This document shows, piece after piece, positions 1 through 4,398 of a DNA stretch of 6,539 nt. Source of the DNA: Sulfurovum sp. (GTDB taxonomy: Bacteria > Campylobacterota > Campylobacteria > Campylobacterales > Sulfurovaceae); NCBI GenBank assembly GCA_015493425.1, contig WGDG01000057.1:1-6539 (forward strand), written 5' to 3'. Under the pieces are notes generated by a model. That model was not told the origin of the DNA. It saw only the letters and a program-made list of their open reading frames with translations, and did no database searches. Both the position numbers and the translations under genes were made by a program. Every line of letters starts with the position of its first letter. The first letter of the stretch is position 1.

Positions 1-623
1 TCATAACCATAAGCGGCAATCCCGACACGTACCAGATCTTCATCAAACTGACTGCTTCTTAAAATCGCAGCGGAGTTATGAGAATGGAAGCGGATATTTG
101 AAAAGCCAGCGGCACGCACCTTTGCTTTCACATCCTCAAAACGCTTCCTCTGCCAGAAAAACGCGGAGCCCATCTCATCTGCCGCTCTAAAATGGGTCAT
201 CACACCGACCAGTTTCAATTGTTTGACATCTATCTGTTTGAGTGCCTCTTCCACCTCATCCATAGCAATACCGTTTCGGTGCATACCTGTATCGACCTTG
301 AGCTCTACGCGTGCACCATCTTTGGCTCTGGCTATATCTTCAAGCGAATTGAGGGTAAAAACACACTGCTTGTCAGGTACTGCCGCATCTCCCAACACAA
401 GAATATCATCAAACTTTTCTCTGATAAGCTCAGCTTCCTTTAGATTGCGCACCACTGCATGGGTCAGACCAAACTCCGAAGCCAAAGCCGCCATCGTCTC
501 CAGTCCGTGCCCATACGCATTGTCTTTGAGGACAATAGCAATCTTCTCTTTTGAGCCTGTTTTTAGAGCAATTTGGTTAAGATTGTGATAGAAGTTCTCT
601 TTGTTGATGATTATTTTTGCCAT
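1..623 (-). CDS. alr: Alanine racemase, N-terminal part (runs off the left edge)
   Basis: PLP-dependent enzyme interconverting L- and D-alanine in the cytoplasm, supplying D-Ala for peptidoglycan. The reverse strand is open from ATG at 623 to the window edge: 207 residues, roughly the first 60% of a usual 340-370 residue protein. Seen in order: the PLP-lysine motif KDNAYGHG (Lys33), KVDTGMHRNG (residues 109-118, with the family's conserved Arg116), MTHF (His144), SHNSAA (181-186) and RVGIAAYGY (199-207), all expected for the PLP-binding barrel. The C-terminal domain with the second catalytic Tyr is outside the window. The N-terminus MAKIIINKENFYHNL places the start where family members normally begin. 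No Shine-Dalgarno precedes it (the six bases before ATG are CCCCCT) and a TATAAT ends six bases upstream, so the mRNA may be leaderless. Divergent from the small membrane protein at 652. The family call is firm; leaderless expression is inference. Confidence 0.95.
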   Translation of the reverse strand, partial: MAKIIINKENFYHNLNQIALKTGSKEKIAIVLKDNAYGHGLETMAALASEFGLTHAVVRNLKEAELIREKFDDILVLGDAAVPDKQCVFTLNSLEDIARAKDGARVELKVDTGMHRNGIAMDEVEEALKQIDVKQLKLVGVMTHFRAADEMGSAFFWQRKRFEDVKAKVRAAGFSNIRFHSHNSAAILRSSQFDEDLVRVGIAAYGY

Positions 624-629
624 AGGGGG

Positions 630-635
630 ATTATA
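630..635 (-). promoter_or_regulatory. -10 box of alr promoter
   Basis: Reverse-strand TATAAT, a perfect consensus hexamer, ends six bases before the alr ATG. Initiation about seven bases downstream would fall on or next to the A of ATG. No good -35 is seen, which is usual for sigma70 promoters in Campylobacterota. The hexamer overlaps a possible plus-strand -10 (TATACT, 632-637). Confidence 0.55.
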
Positions 636-637
636 CT
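632..637 (+). promoter_or_regulatory. Possible -10 box for the 48-residue ORF
   Basis: Plus-strand TATACT lies 14 bases before the ATG at 652 and overlaps the alr -10 on the other strand. A start near 644 would leave a leader of about eight bases, shorter than needed to include the full AAGGGG (641-646). It could therefore be chance, with the true promoter further upstream inside alr. Confidence 0.25.
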
Positions 638-651
638 GTAAAGGGGTTGAA

Positions 652-798
652 ATGGAAGCGATAGACACCATTGGATGGATCAAAATCGTAGGAATGACAC
701 TCACAGCCGGATTTGTACTCTATCTGCTCAAAGTACTCATCAGTGTCATCAAGGAAGACCGCGACGGACGCCCCAACGAAAAGTGTGACCTGGACTAG
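652..798 (+). CDS. Small single-span membrane protein, 48 aa, unknown function
   Basis: Not recognised as a named family. The reading frame is open from 601, but ATG at 652 is chosen because AAGGGG (641-646) sits five bases upstream, and because starts at 601 or 607 would run antisense through the alr start. The protein has one hydrophobic segment at about residues 8-34 (containing GMTLTAGFVLYLLKVLI), a short acidic N-terminus, and a charged C-terminal tail (KEDRDGRPNEKCDLD). By the positive-inside rule the Lys/Arg-bearing tail is probably cytoplasmic. There is one Cys, at residue 45, and no signal-peptidase site. It is divergent from alr and followed by a short hairpin and a repeat element. 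The length resembles small subunits or regulators of membrane complexes, but nothing here identifies a partner. Confidence 0.6.
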   Translation: MEAIDTIGWIKIVGMTLTAGFVLYLLKVLISVIKEDRDGRPNEKCDLD

Positions 799-813
799 TG
801 CAGCATAGCTGCA
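799..813 (+). other. Short hairpin directly after the small ORF
   Basis: TGCAGC-ATA-GCTGCA is a perfect 6 bp stem with a 3-base loop, beginning at the base after the TAG stop. No U-tract follows, so it is not a convincing terminator. It may be an mRNA 3' stabilising structure or the left margin of element A. Confidence 0.35.
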
Positions 814-816
814 AGT

Positions 817-971
817 GAATAGTTAATAATGAATAGTGAATAGTTATGGTATGCTTTTCTAACGAAAAGCTCTTATTTGTATAAGGAATAATGTATGACT
901 TATTCTAAAATAGAAGCATTGCAAAGCAATGCCTTCCAACACTATTCACCATTCACCATTCACCATTCACT
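817..971 (+). repeat. Composite repeat element A (heptamer array, hairpins, heptamer array)
   Basis: Left array at 817-844: four 7-mers, GAATAGT, TAATAAT, GAATAGT, GAATAGT. Middle: a hairpin at 853-870, then a hairpin with arms GCATTGC (916-922) and GCAATGC (926-932) and loop AAA. Right array at 941-968: ACTATTC followed by three ACCATTC, then ACT. The right array read in reverse is GAATGGT/GAATAGT, so the two arrays are inverted relative to each other and could pair across about 95 bases. Positions 914-968 align without gaps to 4341-4395 (43 of 55 identical by eye), making a second copy in the window. No ORF lies inside. It fills the aguA upstream region, so part of it is likely in the aguA leader. 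Mechanism and family are unknown; a MITE- or REP-like element is one option. Confidence 0.75.
853..876 (+). terminator. Weak terminator-like hairpin in element A
   Basis: GCTTTTC (853-859), loop TAAC, GAAAAGC (864-870), followed by the moderately T-rich TCTTATT. The stem is 7 bp with three G-C pairs. It could end transcription of the 48-residue ORF, but the U-tract is broken. A hairpin of different sequence stands at the comparable place in element B (4301-4326). Confidence 0.35.
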
Positions 972-999
972 TTCTCATAGGGAGGGCTCCCTATGAGAA
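972..999 (+). promoter_or_regulatory. Hairpin sequestering the aguA RBS and start codon
   Basis: TTCTCATAGGGAG (972-984) and CTCCCTATGAGAA (987-999) are perfect inverted repeats. Opening the closing pair gives a realistic 12 bp stem with a four-base loop. The Shine-Dalgarno GGGAGG (980-985) lies in the 5' arm and loop, and the aguA ATG (993-995) lies in the 3' arm. Folded mRNA would hide both, predicting low basal translation unless the structure is opened. The inverted repeat is seen directly; a regulatory role is inference. It begins one base after the last heptamer-derived ACT of element A, so it may also be part of that element. Confidence 0.65.
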
Positions 1000-2006
1000 G
1001 ACTCCCCGCCGAGTGGGAGAAGCAGCGCTGTGTGCTGATGAGCTTCCCGCATGAAGAGACCGACTGGTACGACCCAAACAATCCCAAGTCACTCAACGAA
1101 GCCCTTTCACCCTTTATCCGCATTGCACAGGCGATCGCCTATAAAGAGCCTGTCTATATCATCTGTAAAGACAAGCAAAAAATAAGTTCCATGTTCTGCT
1201 CAACATTCAACATGATCTTCATCGAGCTGCCCACCAACGATACATGGATACGCGACTACGGTTACATCACTGTTGAAGAGGATGGTGAAAAAAAGCTGCT
1301 TGACTTCACGTTTGACGGCTGGGGTGGAAAATTTGAAGCTACACTTGATAATGATGTCAACAGATTGCTCTACAAAAAAGGATACATGGGAACCACACCG
1401 ATGGAGCAGATAGACTTTGTGCTTGAGGGCGGCTCCATAGAAAGTGATGGAGAGGGTACCATTTTGACAACTTCGCAGTGTCTGTGTAACCCCAACCGTA
1501 ACGGTGGATTGACAAAAGAAGAGATAGAAGAAAAACTTTCGAAATACCTCGGTGCCAAGCGTGTTCTTTGGCTTGACCACGGTTATCTGGCAGGAGATGA
1601 CACTGACAGCCATATTGACACGCTGGCACGTTTTGTCAACAAAGAGACCATTGTCTATGTCAAGTGTGATGACAGCAGTGATGAGCACTATGAAGCGCTC
1701 AAGGCAATGGAGGAGCAACTCAAGAACTTTCGTACCCAGGAGGGTATCCCCTACCAGCTCATTCCCCTGCCTATGTGTGAAGCAAAATATGACAAAAACG
1801 GTCATCGCCTACCGGCAACCTACGCCAACTTTCTTATTACCAACAATGCACTGATTTACCCTACATATAAAGACAAAAATGATGAAGCAATCTCTTCTAT
1901 CTTCAAAGCGATATACCCTGAAAAAGAGATGATTCCCATCAATTGTCTCAAACTTATCGAAGAGGGCGGGAGCCTGCACTGTTCAACAATGCAGATACCC
2001 TACTGA
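993..2006 (+). CDS. aguA: Agmatine deiminase
   Basis: Hydrolyses agmatine to N-carbamoylputrescine and ammonia (agmatine iminohydrolase, peptidyl-arginine-deiminase-like guanidino hydrolase fold), the first step of the agmatine route to putrescine in the cytoplasm. At 337 residues it has near-normal length. Motifs in order: RLPAEWEKQ (3-11), FPHEETDW (18-25), WIRDYG (85-90), FDGWGGKF (107-114), EGGSIESDG (145-153), CNPNRNGG (165-172), DTDSHIDTLARF (203-214, catalytic His207 and nearby Asp209), and the C-terminal GGSLHCSTMQIP with nucleophile Cys330. All catalytic positions are present. ATG 993 is chosen because the family begins at RLPAEW and GGGAGG lies seven bases upstream. That RBS and ATG are inside a strong hairpin. 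The promoter is uncertain: TAAAAT (906-911) or TATAAG (880-885) in the upstream repeat are weak candidates. Its partner aguB is 679 bases downstream, beyond an inverted CAP gene. The 3' end is 15 bases from the convergent CAP stop, with no terminator seen. Confidence 0.95.
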   Translation: MRRLPAEWEKQRCVLMSFPHEETDWYDPNNPKSLNEALSPFIRIAQAIAYKEPVYIICKDKQKISSMFCSTFNMIFIELPTNDTWIRDYGYITVEEDGEKKLLDFTFDGWGGKFEATLDNDVNRLLYKKGYMGTTPMEQIDFVLEGGSIESDGEGTILTTSQCLCNPNRNGGLTKEEIEEKLSKYLGAKRVLWLDHGYLAGDDTDSHIDTLARFVNKETIVYVKCDDSSDEHYEALKAMEEQLKNFRTQEGIPYQLIPLPMCEAKYDKNGHRLPATYANFLITNNALIYPTYKDKNDEAISSIFKAIYPEKEMIPINCLKLIEEGGSLHCSTMQIPY

Positions 2007-2021
2007 GATGCTCATAAAATA

Positions 2022-2600
2022 TTATTGGTGGCTTGCAAAATCCTGTGTCCAGTAGTAGTCATACTTCGACCCCTGCCTGCCGACACGTGCCATGCCGAAG
2101 ACTTCGAACTCCGGATTCATGATATTTTTGCAATGCCCCTCTGACTGCAGCCAATGCTGCATAACCTCATCGATACTATGGGAGCCCGATTCGATATTTT
2201 CCGCGATATGCCGCCATTTGGTATAACCATTGTTTTCTATGCGCTCTTTAAAACTGCTGCCATGCGCCAAATGCTGTACTTTGGCTGTCCAGTCACTCTC
2301 TTTATGCGACCCATTATGGCCAAACTGTCTGGTTAACCACATATCTCTACTATGTTCATAGGATGAACGGTAAAGTGCATCACTCCACCGCAATGGAGGG
2401 GCTGCCCTAAAGTAGCCTGCATTACCGCATCTTCGACCCTTTGCCCGTATCCGGTTCACTATATCAACATAATGCGTAATCTGCTGTGTGCGAAGTGAAG
2501 ATGCAGGATAAGGATGTGGACGGATAGTACTTACTGGATAGTGGTATGTTGTACAGGCAGTCAAAATAGCTATACACCCAATTAACAATATGTGCTTCAC
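2022..2600 (-). CDS. CAP/SCP-domain (YkwD-like) lipoprotein
   Basis: Predicted lipid-anchored envelope protein with a CAP (cysteine-rich secretory / PR-1 / SCP) domain; the bacterial members' biochemical role is mostly unknown. The chosen start is GTG at 2600 because a strong AAAGGAG lies seven bases upstream; the reading frame stays open to an ATG at 2633, but that start lacks an RBS and would put a poor, charged leader before the signal. From GTG: 192 residues, signal peptide VKHILLIGCIAILTAC with lipobox LTAC and lipidated Cys16. After a proline-rich linker the CAP domain covers about residues 40-190: HSRDM (His83), FGHNGS (93-98), AENIES (133-138, Glu134) and GHCKNIMNP (155-163, His156), ending YWTQDFA (183-189). 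These are the usual cavity His/Glu residues. Cys58 and Cys157 could form a disulfide. It is convergent with aguA, divergent from aguB, and has its own promoter. Nothing links it functionally to polyamines. Confidence 0.9.
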   Translation of the reverse strand: MKHILLIGCIAILTACTTYHYPVSTIRPHPYPASSLRTQQITHYVDIVNRIRAKGRRCGNAGYFRAAPPLRWSDALYRSSYEHSRDMWLTRQFGHNGSHKESDWTAKVQHLAHGSSFKERIENNGYTKWRHIAENIESGSHSIDEVMQHWLQSEGHCKNIMNPEFEVFGMARVGRQGSKYDYYWTQDFASHQ

Positions 2601-2628
2601 AGGTATTCTCCTTTTGTGTATCAAACAT

Positions 2629-2637
2629 ATCATAACA
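2629..2637 (-). promoter_or_regulatory. Extended -10 promoter of the CAP lipoprotein
   Basis: The reverse strand reads TGTTATGAT: an extended -10 (TG, one base, TATGAT), preceded by a T-run as in the Campylobacterota sigma70 consensus. A start near 2622 would leave a leader of about 22 bases containing AAAGGAG before the GTG at 2600. Confidence 0.6.
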
Positions 2638-2660
2638 AAAAAATCAAAAAGCGCTAAAAA
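2637..2660. promoter_or_regulatory. Phased A-tracts between divergent promoters
   Basis: A-tracts at 2637-2643, 2646-2650 and 2656-2660 are spaced 9-10 bases apart, about one helical turn. They lie upstream of both the CAP and the aguB -10 boxes. Phased A/T tracts replace the -35 element in Campylobacterota promoters, so this stretch may serve both genes, and it is expected to be curved. Confidence 0.4.
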
Positions 2661-2669
2661 GAGAGATTT

Positions 2670-2678
2670 TGCTACACT
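2670..2678 (+). promoter_or_regulatory. Extended -10 promoter of aguB
   Basis: TGCTACACT follows a TTT run and matches the TTTTGnTAnnnT pattern of this phylum. The hexamer TACACT ends six bases before the aguB ATG, the same distance as for alr, so transcription would begin at or beside the start codon. Confidence 0.55.
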
Positions 2679-2684
2679 ACCTTT

Positions 2685-3584
2685 ATGAAAACAGCATTAA
2701 TACAACAGCGTTACCACGGTAGCAAAGAGGCAACCATTGCCCGTACACTTGAGATGATCACACAGACTGATGCCAAACTTGTCATTTTGCAGGAACTCCA
2801 CCAGAGCGAATACTTCTGCCAGAGTGAAGAGACAAAATTTTTCGACTATGCCGAAACCTACAAAGAAGATATCACCTTCTGGCAAGAAGTCAGCAAAGAG
2901 CGGCAGATCGTACTGGTTGCTTCCCTCTTTGAGAAACGCACAGCAGGTATCTATCACAACACTGCCTATGTCTTTGATCATGGCAAGATCGCAGGGAAAT
3001 ACCGCAAAATGCACATTCCTGATGATCCCGGATTTTATGAGAAATTCTACTTTACCCCCGGAGACATAGGCTTTGAACCCATCGATACAAGTGTAGGTAG
3101 ACTCGGTGTACTGGTCTGCTGGGATCAGTGGTACCCCGAAGCAGCACGCATCATGGCACTCAAAGGAGCACAGGTGCTTATCTATCCTACTGCCATCGGC
3201 TATCTTGCATGCCCCAAAGAGCGCTACGATGAACTGTGCGAAAAAGAGAATACCCCCGAAGAGAAACGCAAAATGCGTGAAGCGTGGATCGCCGTACAGC
3301 GCGGGCATGCTGTTGCCAACGGCGTTCCGGTACTGACAGTTAACCGTGTGGGAACCGAAAAAGACCCTTCCGGTGTACTGGAGGGCATACAGTTCTGGGG
3401 GAACAGTTTTGCTTTCGGACCTCAAGGAGAACTGCTTGCAGAGGGTTCACGGGAGCATGAAGAGTTCATTGAACTGGAACTCGATCTGAACGCAGGAGAG
3501 GAGATACGCAAGATTTGGCCGTTCCTGCGTGACAGACGTATCGAATTTTACGATTGTCTTCAAAAACGCTTCTGCGATATGTAG
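2685..3584 (+). CDS. aguB: N-carbamoylputrescine amidase
   Basis: Nitrilase-superfamily hydrolase converting N-carbamoylputrescine to putrescine, CO2 and ammonia, the step after agmatine deiminase. It has 299 residues, typical for AguB. The Glu-Lys-Cys triad is visible: Glu37 in LQELHQ, Lys108 in KYRKMHIPDDPGF, and Cys145 in GVLVCWDQWYPEAAR. Other AguB-like features are HQSEYFCQSEE (39-49), YEKFYFTPGD (118-127), IYPTAIG (166-172), HAVANGVPV (208-216) and a C-terminal RDRRIEFY (282-289). ATG 2685 is the only reasonable start: the frame has a stop at 2655-2657, no other start codon follows it before 2685, and the family begins with this sequence. No Shine-Dalgarno is present in the short space after the extended -10, suggesting a leaderless mRNA. 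It is transcribed independently of aguA because an inverted gene intervenes. A hairpin without a U-tract begins immediately after the stop. Confidence 0.95.
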   Translation: MKTALIQQRYHGSKEATIARTLEMITQTDAKLVILQELHQSEYFCQSEETKFFDYAETYKEDITFWQEVSKERQIVLVASLFEKRTAGIYHNTAYVFDHGKIAGKYRKMHIPDDPGFYEKFYFTPGDIGFEPIDTSVGRLGVLVCWDQWYPEAARIMALKGAQVLIYPTAIGYLACPKERYDELCEKENTPEEKRKMREAWIAVQRGHAVANGVPVLTVNRVGTEKDPSGVLEGIQFWGNSFAFGPQGELLAEGSREHEEFIELELDLNAGEEIRKIWPFLRDRRIEFYDCLQKRFCDM

Positions 3585-3606
3585 GGTGTTGTCCCCTGAC
3601 AACACC
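3585..3606 (+). terminator. Strong hairpin after aguB, no U-tract
   Basis: GGTGTTGTC (3585-3593), loop CCCT, GACAACACC (3598-3606): a perfect 9 bp stem starting one base after the aguB TAG. GATGCACC follows instead of a U-run, so it is not a standard intrinsic terminator. It may protect the mRNA 3' end or block RNA polymerase weakly. Confidence 0.45.
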
Positions 3607-3673
3607 GATGCACCAAATGGAAAATAGGATACCGTAAACCCACACAAAAATCTACTCTAAGCCAACCTCTAAG

Positions 3674-3689
3674 TTATATAGCTTATAAT
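3674..3689 (+). promoter_or_regulatory. Globin promoter (-10) with overlapping inverted repeat
   Basis: TATAAT at 3684-3689 is a consensus -10, predicting a start near 3696 and a leader of about 24 bases that contains GAAAGG. It overlaps the inverted repeat TTATA (3674-3678), five bases, TATAA (3684-3688), which could bind a regulator. The repeat is very AT-rich and could be chance. It does not match the TTAAC-N4-GTTAA site of NssR, the regulator of globins in Campylobacter jejuni. Confidence 0.5.
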
Positions 3690-3719
3690 CCACAGTAATT
3701 AGTAATTGAAAGGTTTTCT

Positions 3720-4238
3720 ATGGCAACACGAAGAGAGATTATGGATCTACCGATGACACCTGTTGAAAAGGGGCAGCCCGTTCATTTCAAAAACCCTCCA
3801 AAGGCTTTCTTTGACGCTATTGGCGGCGAAGAGGGAATGAAAGAATTGATGTACGACTTTTATGACAAGATATACGAAAGCAAAATTGCCCACTTCTTCC
3901 CGCAGGATGAAGAAGAGTTTGAAGAAGTGAAAAAGAAAAACAGCAAATTCTTCATTCAGATCTGCGGCGGGCCGAAAGTCTATGAAGGGGAAAGCAAAGG
4001 GATGGATCTGAACGAATATATGATCCGTATCCATGATGACTTTTCTATCAATGAGAACAATCGTATCGAGTGGCTTGGTACCATGAGAGAAGCTCTGGCG
4101 GACAAGGCGCAACATGTCGATATTGATCTCATTAGAGACTTTTGGGAATACCTTGACAGCTTTTCAAAACTGACTGTTAACACATTTGCTGACGGAAGTA
4201 CTTACTATGCAGCATATCAACAAGCCAAAGAAGAGTAG
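3720..4238 (+). CDS. Truncated hemoglobin, group II (trHbO)-like
   Basis: Small haem protein binding O2 or NO; related bacterial globins act in NO detoxification or oxygen handling in the cytoplasm. It has 172 residues, while the usual group II globin is about 120-135, so it carries roughly 28 extra N-terminal and 20 or more extra C-terminal residues. Seen: FDAIGGEEGM (31-40), Phe47-Tyr48 at the B9-B10 position, FFIQICGGPKVY (77-88) matching the group II FxxGxxGGPxxY pattern, proximal haem His105 in RIHDDFSI, and Trp118 in RIEWLGTMREAL, the group II G8 tryptophan. The C. jejuni Ctb globin is group III and lacks these features. ATG 3720 follows GAAAGG (3708-3713) with six bases of spacing. It appears monocistronic, with its own TATAAT promoter. 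The stop is followed four bases later by a TTGAGGA tandem array. The family is fairly sure; the physiological role is not shown by context. Confidence 0.88.
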   Translation: MATRREIMDLPMTPVEKGQPVHFKNPPKAFFDAIGGEEGMKELMYDFYDKIYESKIAHFFPQDEEEFEEVKKKNSKFFIQICGGPKVYEGESKGMDLNEYMIRIHDDFSINENNRIEWLGTMREALADKAQHVDIDLIRDFWEYLDSFSKLTVNTFADGSTYYAAYQQAKEE

Positions 4239-4242
4239 CAGG

Positions 4243-4298
4243 TTGAGGATTGAGGATTGAGGATTGAGGATTGAGGATTGAGGATTGAGGATTGAGGA
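4243..4298 (+). repeat. Eight perfect tandem copies of TTGAGGA
   Basis: The 7-mer TTGAGGA repeats exactly eight times (56 bases), beginning four bases after the globin stop codon. Perfect identity of all units suggests recent slippage expansion, so copy number probably varies between strains. It forms the left arm of element B, in the place held by GAATAGT heptamers in element A. It is untranslated as annotated. Confidence 0.95.
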
Positions 4299-4300
4299 TT

Positions 4301-4336
4301 TTGACACAGTTTTTCACTGTTGTCAAGTCTTTTCTT
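4301..4336 (+). terminator. Probable terminator of the globin gene
   Basis: TTGACACAGT (4301-4310), loop TTTTC, ACTGTTGTCAA (4316-4326): a 10 bp stem with one bulged base, followed by the T-rich GTCTTTTCTT. It lies about 60 bases past the globin stop and inside element B. The stem is moderately stable and the U-tract imperfect. Confidence 0.5.
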
Positions 4337-4340
4337 ATCA

Positions 4341-4398
4341 AAGCATTGCACCGCAATGCTTACCGAAACTATTCACTATTCGTTATTCACTCTTCACT
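4341..4398 (+). repeat. Composite repeat element B, conserved core and right heptamer array
   Basis: A perfect 9 bp hairpin, AAGCATTGC (4341-4349), loop ACC, GCAATGCTT (4353-4361), is followed after six bases by four 7-mers: ACTATTC, ACTATTC, GTTATTC, ACTCTTC (4368-4395), then ACT. This aligns without gaps to element A at 914-971. With the TTGAGGA array and the hairpin at 4301-4326 to its left, the order of parts is the same as in A. Its right array overlaps the last codons and stop of the Nudix gene on the other strand. Confidence 0.8.

Noticed and set aside
223..588. 121-residue open frame on the plus strand
   Set aside because: Antisense to alr, which is clearly coding on the minus strand.
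817..971. Integron attC site or insertion-sequence remnant
   Set aside because: No R'/R'' core sites, no transposase fragment, and no clear target-site duplication could be found by eye.
972..999. Intrinsic terminator
   Set aside because: No U-tract follows; the 3' arm contains the aguA start codon, so an RBS-sequestering role fits better.
1200..1805. 201-residue open frame on the minus strand
   Set aside because: Antisense to aguA; no RBS or recognisable motifs.
2022..2633. CAP protein start at ATG 2633
   Set aside because: The GTG at 2600 has AAAGGAG at ideal spacing and gives a clean lipoprotein signal; the upstream ATG lies at the -10 and has no RBS.
2697..3425. 242-residue open frame on the minus strand
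   Set aside because: Antisense to aguB, which has an intact catalytic triad; the antisense product is Cys/Phe-rich without family features.
3671..3689. NssR/FNR-type operator upstream of the globin
   Set aside because: The inverted repeat TTATA-N5-TATAA matches neither TTAAC-N4-GTTAA nor TTGAT-N4-ATCAA; kept only as an AT-rich inverted repeat.
4243..4298. CRISPR-like array
   Set aside because: The units are contiguous 7-mers with no spacers, so this is a simple tandem repeat.
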